A DNA stretch of 64,000 bases, taken from the NCBI RefSeq assembly GCF_050947335.1, contig NC_134984.1, positions 13,125,926 through 13,189,925 of the forward strand. Direction: 5' to 3'. This document shows, one piece after another, positions 33,961-46,387 of this stretch (its first letter is position 1; the number at the start of each line of letters is the position of its first letter). A program made the position numbers and the translations under genes. The notes beneath the pieces are model-generated. The model worked only from the letters and a program-made list of their open reading frames with translations. It was not told the DNA's origin and ran no database searches. The stretch is from Megachile rotundata. Its lineage: Eukaryota; Arthropoda; Insecta; Hymenoptera; Megachilidae.

Positions 33961-34600
33961 CTTCAACAATGATCCAGTAATTTTTTTATTTGACCTCTAT
34001 ATACTTAACAAAAGAAATTCAAAATTCTATTAAAAATAAATGACGTGTACATGTAAAAATGTGTGTCAATCAGGTATGTATGGTATGAGATGTATTTACG
34101 AATGTAAGAAATCATGTGTCAATCAAGTGTGACACGTTGTTGAAGAAAAATGAACAGGTTTGAATGATTAAATTTATTACAAATTATATTTGATTAAATG
34201 ATGTGTCTAATCATTAAATTATATAATGTATGACATATCTAGGAAGGTAAAAATATATGTGCCAATCATTCATGTGTGTGTATGACACATATTATTGAAG
34301 AAAAATGAATATTAAATTATACATGATTTCATTATACATCACAAAATAGACATGATTAAATTATACATTAAATTATTAAATAGTACAAAATGCGTATAAA
34401 TGTGTATATGTGTATATGTATATAAATTAGGTTATGTTCGGTCAGATTAAGTTTGAAGTTCAACGTACCAATGGTCGATGTATGAAGTGTAATTGAATTC
34501 ATAGTAATTATTACTTTTATGTGTTTATGAAATAAGGTTATTAATTCCTGAATAAAAAATATTGGCATTTTTTTTATTATAATTAAATCAAGTTAATTTA
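33961..34600. other. A+T-rich spacer
   Basis: Very A+T-rich with loosely repeated GTGTCAATCA and TGTATGACA motifs (about 34050-34300) and a GTATATGTATATG patch. No gene. Confidence 0.4.
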
Positions 34601-35510
34601 TTTGAAATCGTACAAAATAGGATAATTTTGAAATGTTACATGAAATAATAGAATAGTCTCAAAATATCATATAAAATAATAGAATAATTTTCAAGTATCA
34701 CATGATTGAATAGCACTGAAATATTATATAAAATAGTAGAATAATCTTGAAATGTCAAATGAAGCAATATAATAATCTTGAAGTACCATGTAAAATAATA
34801 GAATAAGCTTGAAATGTCATGTGAAATAGCAGATCAAACTTGAAGTACTATATAAAATACTACAATAATTTTTATATGCCATATAAAATAATATAATAAA
34901 CCTGAAGTGCCATATAAAGTACTGGAATAACTTTGAAACATCAAACAAAATATTAGAGCAATCTTGTAATGTTATATGAAATAGTAGATCAATCTTGAAG
35001 TACTATATCAAGTAATACAACAATTTTTATGTGCCATATAAAATAATATAATAACCTTGAAGTGCCACATAAAGTACTAGAATAATTTTGAAACATCATA
35101 CAAAATATTAGAGCAATCTTGTAATGTCATATGAAATAGCAGAGCAACCTTGAAGCACCATATCAACTATTATAATAATTTTGATGTGTCATATTAAATT
35201 ATATAATAACCTTGAAGTGCCACATAAAGCACTGAAAAAATTTTAAAAATATTATACAAAGTACTAGAACAATCTTCAAGTACCAGATTACTAGAACAAT
35301 TTTGATATGTTATATAAAATAAAATAAACCTGAGGTGCCACATAAAGTACTGCAATAATTTTAAAAATATTATACAAAATACTAAAACAGTCTCAAAGTA
35401 CTCAAATACTAAAATAATATTTAAATATCATATAAAATAATAAAAAAATCCTAAAACATCACAAGAAATATTTCAATAATAATATTATATAAACAGAATA
35501 TTTTTGCAAT
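34601..35510. repeat. 31-bp minisatellite with ~155-bp higher order
   Basis: Unit of about 31 bp: CTTGAAATGTCAAATGAAGC plus AATATAATAAT. The landmark GAGCAATCTTGTAATGT recurs about 155 bp apart (34961 and 35116), that is five units. A+T-rich throughout, decaying toward the right. Confidence 0.83.
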
Positions 35511-36200
35511 ATAATTCGCCAACCAAAATATCGCGCACAAGGTCCCATCAGTACCATGCTTGTCCCACGAACCACGCTGCCTTCATGGGATATGGCCGTG
35601 GGATTCGTCGAAGCGTATTTCCTGTCCGTTCCTCCGGCTCGAGTAATTTAGCCGGATCGAAAAAGAAGAGCAGGTGAAATTCGGCTGTTGACCGACGTGA
35701 CGGCCCGGGAAACGAGTTGTAAACGCGCCGACCTGTTGATGATAAAGAAATTAGCAAGACCGATGATTTATGATTCCTCGTGACGTCCTTTAAAAGCACA
35801 CGGGTATCAGAGAGGAAATTGATTTATTTGTTGTTATGATTGATATTTCTTTTTCTCGCGCTTCGTTTCGCAGAAACGGACGCTTCACACGAAACATTAC
35901 ACGCTATCGTGATACTTAAAGTGGTAATTCTTGTTTGCAAAAGGAAATCGGATATTTTTTATTCGTTGGTTAATTGATTCATTTTTAAAAAAGTGAATTC
36001 AGTGCAGGAAGTTTGTGAAGATCGGTTCAAATATATAAATATATTCGTGAATAATTTGGTAACGACGTTGTGGGGACAAGGATGAGGATGATGGAATTTG
36101 ACGGAGGAATTAAGGGACATGTGTACTGATGACAACACATGAGTTGGCGCGTGAAGAGGGTGAGTCAGATGTTTACAAGAGCATATAGCAAAATTGTTGT
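35511..36200. other. Non-repetitive island
   Basis: G+C-richer at 35540-35800. A + frame through 35563-35680 contains MGYGRGIRRSVFPVRSSGSS and meets AGCAG/GTGAAA; a minus frame of 83 codons (35548-35799) overlaps it. At about 36139 ATGAGTTGGCG is followed after seven codons by AGG/GTGAGT. None is decisive. Confidence 0.3.
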
Positions 36201-37075
36201 ACTATTTGTAAATTTCTATATTTCCGAATTACTATATATCTGGGAATTCATATTTGTGAGGGACTATATCTCCAAATTTCTGTATTGTGGAATACTAATA
36301 GTTCCGAGTCCCTACATTTTTGGATACCTACATAACCAAATTCCTACATTCTTGAATTTTTGCATTTCAGAATTTCTGCGTTTCTGAAACTCTACACTTC
36401 CGAATCCTTACGTTCCCGAGTTCCTTCATTTCTAAATTTCTACATTCCCAAATAGCAACGTACCCAACTCGCTACGCACCCCAAATCGCCATGTCCCCAA
36501 ATCGCTACGTCTCCAAATCGCTATGTCCCCGAATCGCCACGTTTCCAAATCGTTACGTCCCGAAATTGGACTCTCCCCAAATCCACATATCCCCAAATTG
36601 CAGCGTCCCTAAATCCACATATCTCCAAATCGCTACGTCCCCAAATCGCTATGTCCCCGAATCGCTATGTCCCCGAATCGCCACGTTCCCAAATCGCTAC
36701 GTCCCGAAATTGGTCTCTCCCCAAATCCACATATCCCCAAATTGCAGCGTCCCCAAATCCACATATCTTCAAATCGCCACGTCCCGAAATCACTACGTCC
36801 CCAAATCGCCACGTTCCCAAATCGCTATATCCCGAAATTGGTCTCTCCCCAAATCCACATATCCCCAAATTGCAGCGTCCCCAAATCCACATATCTCCAA
36901 ATCGCTACGTCCCCAAATCACTACGTCTCCAAATCGCTATGTCCCCAAGTTGGTCCCTCCCCAAATCGCTACATCCCCAAATTGGTCTCTCCCCAAATCC
37001 ACATATCCCCAAATTGCAGCGTCCCCAAATAGGTACATCTCCAAATCGCTACCTCCCCAAATAGACCTAGCGTCT
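36201..37075. repeat. 16-bp minisatellite CCCCAAATCGCTACGT with higher order
   Basis: From about 36430 the 16-bp unit CCCCAAATCGCTACGT and variants repeat cleanly; 36210-36430 is degenerate. The marked unit GAAATTGGTCTCTCC recurs at about 36562, 36706, 36834 and 36978: spacings 144, 128 and 144, all exact multiples of 16. Frames up to 197 codons on + are artefacts. Confidence 0.93.
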
Positions 37076-37840
37076 TTTACTTAGTGTCGCCCTCATACAT
37101 CAACTCATGTCTCGCCATCGGTAACTGTTTACATACATATATCATCTTATATCAACCTTCCAAATTATTTCAAGACCGCTCTAAAAATAATATAAAACTT
37201 GTCTCCCATTGAAGTAGTTTCCCCTAGTTACAAAATGCGTGATTTCTTTCAATTATATCTAAATTCTCTATGTTCTCAAAATTCCACAAGTACGAAAATC
37301 TCAATAGTCCCATCCCTCAATAGTAATCCTTAAAACTTCCAAAATACAATAAACTTGAAATTCGATAAGATAAATATAGATTGTACGAAATATCGACTAA
37401 AAGGCGATGATCCACCCTGTGTACAGTTAACATAGCATCTATCTATAGGTGCACGCAATTGTCCTTGATAACGGTACACGATGCGCGTGTAACGGGCCAT
37501 CCTGATATATTATTGCTTTGTTCGTGGCCACGGGTGGGACCACGGTTATCGATAAATCGTTTACCGTCACTTACAAACACCGGCCAATTACAAACAGCGT
37601 GCTTTCTTATCCAGGTCTGCACTTTCTTCGAGATATCGCGATGGAATCATGCTCGTTTCGCGTGAAACAAGAAGAAGGGTGCGTGTCGGATGGTGTGAAA
37701 CGGTGTGATAACGAGATGCGCGATGAACCGTGACAGTCTTCGAGTACTACCACAGAAGAGGACACAGGTAATGTAGCAACGAAAAGTTTGGTGTAAAAAG
37801 AAATGGCATTCTAACTATAGCATTCTTGAACGGTACTTCA
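37076..37840. other. Non-repetitive island with paired splice-like sites
   Basis: At about 37600-37616, GTGCTTTCTTATCCAG resembles a + acceptor; at 37767, ACACAG/GTAATG resembles a donor. All three + frames between them contain a stop, so if spliced this would be a noncoding exon of about 150 bp. A 71-codon + frame (37518-37733) overlaps. Confidence 0.3.
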
Positions 37841-38960
37841 TTGATCAATTATTAGGGATTTTTCAGAGCTTAAAAATGTGAGGATGGGATTTTTAGGCTT
37901 GAAAGTGGAAGGTCTAGGAATTTTTGGAGCTAGTATATTGGGACTCTAGGGATTTTTTAGATGGGATTTTAGGGAAACAGGTATTTGTTGATTTGGAGGT
38001 TGGGATTTGGGGATTTTGGAGTTTAGAAATTTGGGGATCTAGGGATTTGGAAAATTAGAAATTTGGGACTCTAGGGATTTGGAAAATTAGAAGTTTGGGA
38101 CTCTAGGGATTTGGAAAATTAGAAGTTTGGAATTCTAAGGATTTGAGTGTTTAGAAATTTGGAGATTTTGGGGATTTAAGAGTTTAAAAATTTGGGGATT
38201 TGGAACTTGGGGGTTTACAAATGTGACGCACTAGGGATTTGAGGTTTTAGAGATTTGGGGATCTAGGGAGTTGGGAGTTTACAAATTTGGTACTCTAGGG
38301 ATTTGGAAGTTTAGGTGTTGGGGTATCTAGAGACTTAGGAGCTTAGAAATTTGGGGATCTAGGGATTTGGGTGTTTAGATATGGAGGCACCTAGGGATTT
38401 AGTGATTTAGAAATTAGGGGATTTAGGAATTTGGGAGTGTAGATATTGGGGGATCTAGGGATTTAGAGGCTTGGAAATTTGAAGATTTAGAGATTTGGAA
38501 AATTAGAAATTTGGGACTCTAGGGATTTGTGTGTTTAGAAATTTGGCACTCTACCAATTTTGAATTTAAGAAATTGGAGGATCTAAGGATTTGAGATGTT
38601 AGAAATTTGGAAATCTAGGGATTTTAGGTTTTACAGATTTAGCAGTATGTGGAAGAGAATTTAGGATTCCTGGAATTCAAAAATTTGGAAATTTGAGATT
38701 TGAGAATTTTCCAATTTTGAATTGAAGTCTGTAGAAATCTAGGAATTCAGAAATGTAGGAATTTAGAAACACGAGTATTTGAAGACTTTGAAATCTCAAA
38801 GAAAACTTGAAATTTTAGAGATAGAAATCTAGGGATTTCGTGGTCCAGAAACTCAGAAACCTAGTAGTTTGGTAAATTAAGTATTTAAGTCCATGCAAAT
38901 TTGATCACTTGAATATTCCTTAATTTAAGATTTCGACTACTACAAAATCAAAAAACTTGA
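37841..38960. repeat. G-rich array, 32-bp unit
   Basis: Units like GGGACTCTAGGGATTTGG followed by AAAATTAGAAGTTT repeat every 32 bp; AGGGATTTGG starts at 38041, 38073, 38105 and (variant) 38137. The remainder is more diverged, with 16-bp half units such as CTAGGGATTTGGAAGT. Confidence 0.85.
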
Positions 38961-39640
38961 TAATTCAAAAGTTCCAAAATTTATAAACCTTGAAACGAGA
39001 CAATAACAGAATTAAATACACATACCTGAATTTTTTCCGCAAGACTTATAAAAATTTTTAAAAAGTCATAACAGAGATTTACGTCTTTGTTTTGTTCTGT
39101 AACTTGTTTTTTTGCCGACTGCAACAGTTCCAAGAATGAAATTTTGTGGCTGACGCAAAAGAGAAAAAAAAAAGAGGAGAGAAGGAAGTACGCTGAAAAT
39201 TGTACGACACACCGGGATAAGTGGAGAGTTAAATTTCGACTTCTGCGAAAATCGTTTGCGTAATGATACCGTAGATTTTACGAGCCACGAAAGAACCCGT
39301 TTAATCTGAAGAAAATCCGACTTTCTTGATTTGGATTCATCCCGGTCACTGTGTAATTTCACGTGTAATCAGAAATGAAATTAATTGTAATTGCTGGGCT
39401 TTATGATACTTGAATCGGCGAAGACACGGTCCATCCTCGACACAGTTCACAATTTGTGGCAATAAAACTTATTATTTTACCATTGCGCGACTGACGGAGG
39501 ACATTTTGACGAGGTGCGAATTGCTGCACCAAGTTTTGTGTACGATTTTTGGTTTTTAGAAGATTTTGGTATTGGTGAGGTTGTTGGGGTGTAGTTTTGG
39601 GGAAGTGAAGAGGGAGTTGGTGTAATAGAGTGATTATTAA
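38961..39640. other. Non-repetitive spacer
   Basis: Mixed sequence with a purine-rich run on + (39158-39190). A 98-codon minus frame (39066-39362) is low-complexity in part and not recognised. Confidence 0.35.
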
Positions 39641-40280
39641 TTGTGAAATTTTGAAATTTGAGATATTGGGGTTTTGTGGTTTTGGAGATTTGGAATTTGG
39701 GAGATTTTGAGTTTTGGAGACTTGGAATTTGAGGGATTTGAAATTTGGGAGATTTGGAATTTGGGGGATTTGGGATATGGGGGATTTGAGATTTGGGGGA
39801 TTTGGGATTTGGGGGATTTGGAATTTGGGGGATTTGGGATTTGGGAGATTTGGAATTTGGGAGATTTGGAATTTGGGATAATTGGAATTTGGGACACTTG
39901 GAATTTGGGACATTTGGAATTTGGGACACTTGGAATTTGGAACACTTGGAATTTGGGACACTTGGAATTTGGGACACTTGGAATTTGGGAGATTTGGAAT
40001 TTGGGTGATTTGGAATTTGGGAGATTTGAAATTTGGGAGATTTGGAATTTGGGACACTTGGAATTTGGGATACTTGGAATTTGGGAGATTTGGAATTTGG
40101 GAGATTTGGGATTTGGGAGATTTGGAATTTGGGAGATTTGGAATTTGGGACACTTGGAATTCGGGACACTTGGAATTTGGGACACTTGGAATTTGGAACA
40201 TTTGGAATTTTGGATGCTTGGAATTTGGAACAATTGGAATTTTTGACGCTTGTAATTTTAGACATTTAGAAATTTGATAC
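39641..40280. repeat. 16-bp minisatellite, GGAATTTGGGACACTT type
   Basis: Units GGAATTTGGGACACTT and GGAATTTGGGAGATTT repeat every 16 bp about 38 times with very little drift. Both strands carry long artefactual frames (up to 266 codons on -, 190 on +). Confidence 0.95.
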
Positions 40281-41520
40281 TCCTTATTTTTCTAATTTAT
40301 CTAAATCTTCTAATTTGTCTTTTACATACATTTCTTCTCACACAAATTAAAATAACCATTACAAACAACCTTCTCTTCTCCTCAACAATATTCTCCTTTC
40401 TCCCTAAAAATACATTAAAAATAAAAATGTAAAATTTTTTGTATGAATCATATATTTATTTTATGTCCAACCTATTCGCAATTTGAGAACCACTGACTTA
40501 AATTATACCTTGTTGAATTACTTCAGCTACATTCATATTTGAGATGCTCGATGAAAAACTTTATTTATTTATTTATTTATTATTCATTACATATCCAGGT
40601 AATAATTACCCTCTGATGCTCTGTAGTATAATTATAAATAAGACGAAGCGTAAGAAATATACTTCATGTACGTACGCAAAGAACGAAGTACTGACGATTT
40701 TAAACCGGTTGCTGAATTACAAAATAGATTATATTCAATAGTGCAATTATATGTTCCAGCAAGTTTATATAGCGTTCTGTTTTTATTATTGTGGATTGAA
40801 TAGTCTATTTTAAATGTGGTTGATGAATGCTTCAGTTATCGTACATGACCTTAAACTCGTCTGGATATTAATTACAATAATAATATTAAGAGAGGATCAT
40901 TAATTATTATGGGAATTCTTATCGTAATGTCAATAGCCCATATTAGTTGATAAACTTAATTGCAAATATTTGCGATGGAAAATGTTTATTGATTTTTCAT
41001 TAATTATTCATTGGAAAAGATTTTGAATTTGATCATTTAAAAGATCATTGCCAAAAGTACGTTAATTATTATACTAGATGTCTCTGAATCCATCTTAATC
41101 TCAACCATAACAATAATGTTCAAAAGACTTACAAAATGTTCAAAAACATATAATATAATTAATAAACAATTTTTGTTGTGTTACAGTTACTTTGTATTAT
41201 CATCAGTTAAACTGTATTCAGATATTTTTGACTAACAATACTCAAATCTTTGTATTTAATGTCCTCGAGTTAAACCTAACCTCAATCATGACAATGGCGT
41301 CGAGGAAAAGTAACATATATACTAAATAAAACTTGCTGGACAATTATTTTGTACCATCAACTGAATCATTAATTCGAAATGCCTGTAATAAAAATAATAT
41401 ATTTATTAAACTTGAAGTATCCATAAGAAAAATAAAAAAGTACCATATTGACTGAAGCTCACATGTCCCATTATTACTTCATACTATCTTCAATTAAATC
41501 ATTAACTTGAAGTATCCATA
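40281..41520. other. A+T-rich block with TTTA microsatellite
   Basis: Very A+T-rich. A TTTA microsatellite of about six units lies at 40560-40585. No open frame of quality, no RNA gene recognised. Confidence 0.4.
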
Positions 41521-42425
41521 ATAACATATTCCAATTTCTCAAGTTCCAAATTTCTCAAACTCTAATCCTACAATTTTCAAATTCTCAAATTCCAATTTCC
41601 CATATTCCAAACCCCCCAATTCCAATTCCCCAATTTCCAATTCCTCAAATTCCAATTCTCCAATTACCAAATACCCAAATTTTTAAATTCTCAAATACCT
41701 AACTTGTCAATTACCTTACTTCCCAATTACTAATTTCCAAATTACTCAAATTTCCAAATTTTCAAATTTTCAAATTTCCAAATTTCTAAATTTTCAAATT
41801 TTCCAAATCCTCCAAATCTTTCAAATACCCCAAATTCCTCATATCCCCCAAATCCCTTAAATTCCCAAAATCCCCACATTCTCCATACCCCAAATTCCCA
41901 AATCCCCAAATTCGAAACCCCCAAATTCCAATTCCCCAATTTCCAAATATTCAAATTCTAATTCCCCAATTTGCAAATCTCCAAAATTCTAACTCTCCAA
42001 TTTCCAAATTCCCACATTCCAATTCCCCATCTTCCAGACCCCTCATTTCCAGTTTCCCAATTTCCAAATTCCAATCACTCAATTTCCAAATACCCAAATT
42101 CCAATCCCCAGTTTCCAAATACCCAAATTCTTAAATTCTCAAATACCTAAGTTGTCAATTCCCTTATTTCCCAATTACTAATTTCCCAATTCCCCAAATT
42201 TCCAAAATTTCCAAATTTCCAAATTTCCAAATTTCCAAATTCCCCCATTTCCCAAGTCCTCCAAATCTTTCAAATGCCCCAAATCCCCCAAATCCCCCAA
42301 ATCCCTTAAATTCCCAAAATCTCCACATTCTCAATACTCCAATTTCCCAACTCACCAAATACCAAAATTCCAAACGTCCAATCCCCCAAATTCCCACTAC
42401 CCCAAATTCTCCAACTCACAATCTA
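41521..42425. repeat. C-rich repeat, two internal ~450-bp copies
   Basis: Short CCAAATTCC units. The module TCAAATACCTAA(G/C)TTGTCAATT followed by CCCAATTACTAATTTCC appears at about 41690 and 42140, so the array contains a diverged duplication. The same module occurs again at about 46037. Confidence 0.85.
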
Positions 42426-42739
42426 ACAAAAGAGTAATAAAAACAAACGCAAAATCGAATCAATCACAAAGCAGTCTTACAATATCACAATAAAATACTA
42501 CATCACCTAAATAACACATGTCACTATTATATACAATTCTCAATTAAACCATCACCTCAAAAGATCGATAACCACAACATCAAAATTACCATATCAGTTA
42601 GAAACTCATAGTAGCAACAATGGCGTAAATAATTTATAATACAAGGTATCTTCACGGAGTAAAATTTATTTGCTCGACGCTTATTATCGATCTTAAAAGT
42701 TAATAACAGCATGTAGGTGTCCTGTTCCCGATAACTCAC
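42426..42739. other. Array flank and spacer
   Basis: 42405-42470 is homologous to 46325-46385 (see findings). The rest is A+T-rich; a CACCCTGTATAC motif at 42737-42748 overlaps the candidate donor. No gene of its own. Confidence 0.4.
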
Positions 42740-42835
42740 CCTGTATACATGCATATCTGAAAGGAAACGATCGCTTTCGAGGGAAGATCTCGGTCCCGGT
42801 GACCTTTCGATGCGCGCGTTCTGCACAACAGCCAT
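42740..42835 (-). CDS. Candidate first coding exon, 32 codons, unrecognised
   Basis: ATG (42835-42833) opens a frame of 32 codons that meets AGG/GTGAGT, a near-perfect splice donor with the intron beginning at 42739. The peptide starts MAVVQNARIERSPGP and has a Ser/Arg/Glu-rich middle (RSSLESDRFLSD), like a disordered N-terminus. The frame is also open about 10 codons upstream of the ATG. It stays open past the donor to 42557. No partner exon could be identified, and no family is recognised. Confidence 0.2.
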
Positions 42836-43150
42836 GTAATTTTCTCGCGGGCTCGTTTTGTTGCTAATTCAACGGTTACCGGCTCGAGATTAGTCGGCGA
42901 TCCTGGCTGTTACACGCGAAAGAACCACATAGGACGAGATCTCTCCAGTCATGGTAGCGCAATACGATTTTTCACCGTACAACCGGTGCGATTTAATTGC
43001 CAGGAACATTATTTTTCCTAGCCAAAGGCGAAATCGTGTCGTATCGAATCAATAAACTGTTTATCATTGCATTAGGAAATATCCGATTTTATCGCTGTTC
43101 CGCGGATGGGCGTTATTCGATTAATATGCTAATATAATTTATCATGCAGG
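42836..43150. other. G+C-richer spacer
   Basis: CpG-containing non-repetitive sequence upstream (minus strand) of the candidate exon; could be a promoter region if that exon is real. No core promoter motif is clear. Confidence 0.3.
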
Positions 43151-43850
43151 CTGGTTTGGGATTTTTTGAGGTGGATGTTTGGAACGGTGGAAAGTTGAGG
43201 AGTTGAAGGTGGAGAAGGGGAGTTTGGGGGTTTGGGAAATGGGGGAGTGGAATTTGGGGAATTGGGAATTGGGGGATTGGGATTTGCAGGTTTGGAAATT
43301 GGAGAGTCAGAATTTGGGGGTTTGGAATTTGGGGGATTGGGATTTGGGGATTTGGAAGATGGAGAATTGGAATTTGGGCATTTGGAAGTCGGGGGATTGG
43401 ATTTTAGGGATTTGAAAATTGGAGAGTTGGAATTTGGGGGATTGGAATATGGGAATTTGGAAATTGGGGAATTGGAATTGGGGGATTTGGAAATTGGGGA
43501 GTTGGAATTTGGGGATTTGGAAATTGGAGAGTTGGAATTTGGGGGGTTTGAGAACTGGAGAAATTGGAATTTGGGGATTTGGATCTTGGAAAATTGGAAT
43601 TTAGGGGTTTGGAACTGAAGAAATTGGAATTTGGAGATTTGGAAATTGGAGAATTGGAGTTTGAGGGATTTGGAACTTAAAGAATTAGAATTTGGTGATT
43701 TAGAAATTGGAAAATTGAAATTTGGGAACTTGGAATTTGGGGATTTGGAACCTACGAAATCAAAATTTGCAGAGCTGAAGCTCATCAAATTGAAAATTCT
43801 GGAATTTGGACATGGAGAACTAAAATTTAGAAATTTCCTATATTCTTAAG
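43151..43850. repeat. G-rich minisatellite, 30-bp unit
   Basis: TGGAATTTGGGGATTTGGAA plus ATTGGAGAGT repeats every 30 bp (AAATTGGGGA at 43461 and 43491, AAATTGGAGA at 43521), two 15-bp halves. It uses the AATTTGGG core but with a 15-bp rather than 16-bp step. Long frames on both strands are artefacts. Confidence 0.9.
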
Positions 43851-44189
43851 AAAACTCAACTTGCTTACAGTAGAATCAACAGGTTGTTTTGAATACGCGT
43901 TCGTATCGCGAATACTATTACATGATTAATATCAACTTTCCCTGAGCTAATAATCCATAAGATGAAAGTCTGATGTCGTCGTAATTTCGTTCGAATGATA
44001 GATTTCTGCAAATTACGTAAAACTTATAACACATTGACGGAACTCTATAGGTTGCATCTCTTCTCCTAACAATGATGCAAATTTTCATTGAATCCTGTTC
44101 ATTACGTATCAAAATGTCAACAACTGCGTCATCCATCTTTCAAATTCACAAGTATGAACAATTCAAGTACTTAAATCTCTCATTTATTG
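43851..44189. other. Spacer
   Basis: Non-repetitive, A+T-rich. A 72-codon minus frame (43918-44136) is not recognised. Confidence 0.35.
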
Positions 44190-44610
44190 AATAGAAATTT
44201 CAATTACATCATCGTCTTTTATTTATATCATTTTTAATTAAATCAGATTCGATGAACATTGTGGAAGTGTACTTTCAAGTTAAATTTGTTTAAAAACATA
44301 ACCTAGAAGTTTTATTTTGAAGACGATTTAATTTAGTTAGAATTATATTAATGTCTTTTATTTATATGATTTTTAATTGTATCAAAATGAGTAAAAATTG
44401 TGGAAGTGTACTTTTAGGTAGAATTTTGTTGAAAACATAACCTAGAAATTTCACTTTTAAGACAATTTGATTTATTTAGAATTACATCATTGTCTTTTAT
44501 ATACATGATTTTTTATTACATCAAAATAAGTGAAAATTGTGGGAGTATACTTTTAAGTAAAATTTTTTCAAAAATATAACCTAGAAATTTCACTTTTAAA
44601 ACGATCGTAC
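44190..44610. repeat. 139-bp tandem repeat, three copies
   Basis: ATAACCTAGAA recurs at 44298, 44437 and 44576 (139 bp apart), with GTGGAAGTGTACTTTTA and GATTTTTAATTACATCAAAAT shared between copies. A+T-rich, noncoding. Confidence 0.9.
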
Positions 44611-44775
44611 CAAATCAACTGATCTCATCTAACGCTGCAACTAATTATACTGTAAATTCGATTAAAACATTCCATTTAATTAGAAAATATCTAAACGGCG
44701 TCCATTTCGTTATCTGAACGTCATTTCGTTGTAAATATATTTCAGTTGCGCAATTTAAATAGGAATCACTAAATT

Positions 44776-45042
44776 GTGAAATCCAGGAAAGTCGAATATC
44801 ACAAGGAGATTCATAAGACACTCGTAAGAGAAGAAGATAAAATAAAACGAAGGAAAAAGACGATAACGAGGCGTTTTTACCGGTTTCGATATCAACGAGA
44901 GCACGCACGAGTTCCGTTCCTTCCGGATAACCGGATAATTAACGTTCTCATTTATCCGACAGTCTTCTTCCCAGCATCCTCGTTATCGTGGCTTAAAAAG
45001 CCATTAAATCAGGCCGAGACGAAAAATGCGCGTTCATTATGA
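44776..45042 (+). CDS. Candidate exon, 88 codons, unrecognised
   Basis: The frame is closed upstream by TAA and runs to TGA with strongly coding-like codons. The peptide begins very basic (KVEYHKEIHKTLVREED, KIKRRKKTITRR), then FLPDNRIINVLIYPTVFF. There is no ATG, so it would need splicing; the nearest acceptor-like site (GAAATCCAG, 44776-44785) is weak. A minus-strand frame (44645-44908) overlaps. No family is recognised. Confidence 0.17.
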   Translation: MKSRKVEYHKEIHKTLVREEDKIKRRKKTITRRFYRFRYQREHARVPFLPDNRIINVLIYPTVFFPASSLSWLKKPLNQAETKNARSL

Positions 45043-45300
45043 ACGCAGAAATAAGTTTTCAGAGCGTAAATAAGTATGTTCAATCAAAGAGACATTAGAA
45101 CGGTACCGAAGCGTGGCCGAACCATCTTGACTGCCACAAACATAACCTGTCACACCTGTCACAAATTTCATCTTCTACGCTTCTTAGTTACTTTTAAATA
45201 TCGTACTGAATTTTTCTTTTAAATTCATATTTTTCTGTTTGGTATATGGAAGTTATTATTTGTTAAATTATTTGTTTCTTAAGTTTTTACATTTTCTTAT
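45043..45300. other. Spacer
   Basis: A+T-rich with a TGTCACACCTGTCACA direct repeat near 45150. Grades into the next array. Confidence 0.35.
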
Positions 45301-46345
45301 TTCTCAGTTATTAAATTTGCAATTACCAATTCCTCTATTCCCCAAACTCCCAAGTTCCCAAGTTCCCAAGTTCCCAAGTTTCCAAGTTCCTAAATTCCCA
45401 AGTTTCCAAGTTCCCAAATTTCCAAACTCCCAAATTCCCAAATTCCCAAATTCCCAAATTCCCAAATTCCCAAGTTCCCAAGTTCCCAAGTTCCCAAGTT
45501 CCCAAGTTCCCAAGTTTCCAAGTTCCTAAATTCCCAAGTTTCCAAGTTCCCAAATTTCCAAACTCCCAAATTCCCAAATTCCCAAATTCCCAAATTCCCA
45601 AATTCCCAAGTTCCCAAGTTCCCAAGTTCCCAAGTTCCCAAGTTCCCAAGTTTCCAAGTTCCTAAATTCCCAAGTTTCCAAGTTCCCAAATTTCCAAACT
45701 CCCAAATTCCCAAATTCCCAAATTCCAAAGTTCCCAAGATCCCAAGTTCCCAAGTTCCCCAGTTCCCAAATTCCCAAATTCCCAAATTCCCAAACTCTCA
45801 AATTCCCAAATTCTCAAATTCCCAAATTCCCAAATTCTCAAATTCCAAAGTTCCCAAATTCCCCAGTTCCCAAATTCCCAAATTCCCAAATTCCCAAATT
45901 CCCAAATTCCCAAACTCTCAAATTCCCAAATTCTCAAATTCCCAAATTCCCAAATTCTCAAATTCCAAAGTTCCCAAATTCCCAAGTTCCCAAGTTTCCA
46001 AATTCCCAAATTTCCAAATTCCCAAATTCCCAAATTCTCAAACACCTAAATTGTCAATTTCTTTATTTCCCAATTACCAAGCTTGCAATTACCAATTCCC
46101 CTATTCTCCAAATTCCCAAATCCCCAAATCTTCCAAATCCCTAAATCCCCTAAATCCCCCAAATCTCCCAAATCTTCCAAATCCCTAAATCCCCTAAATC
46201 CCCCAAATCTCCCAAATCTTCCAAATCTTCCAAATCCCCCAAATGCCCCAATACCCCAAATTCCCAAATCACCAAATACCAAAACTGCAAACGTCCAACA
46301 CCCCAAATTTCCAACTCTGCAAATTCCCCAACTCACAATCTAGCA
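45301..46345. repeat. 8-bp minisatellite CCCAAATT/CCCAAGTT with 136- and 120-bp higher order
   Basis: The unit is 8 bp. A landmark (TCCTAAATTCCCAAG) recurs at 45391, 45527 and 45663: 136 bp, exactly 17 units. Further right, ACTCTCAAATTCCC recurs 120 bp apart (about 45793 and 45913): 15 units. The right end (46080-46345) is diverged and matches the end of the 41.5-42.4-kb array. Confidence 0.95.
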
Positions 46346-46387
46346 ACTGACTAATAGAAACAAATGCAAAATCGAATCAATCAGAAA

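Noticed and set aside
39401..40265. 266- and 262-codon minus-strand frames with a non-repetitive C-terminal part
   Set aside because: The repetitive part is the 16-bp array; the two overlapping frames differ only by phase, and the short unique tails have no independent support.
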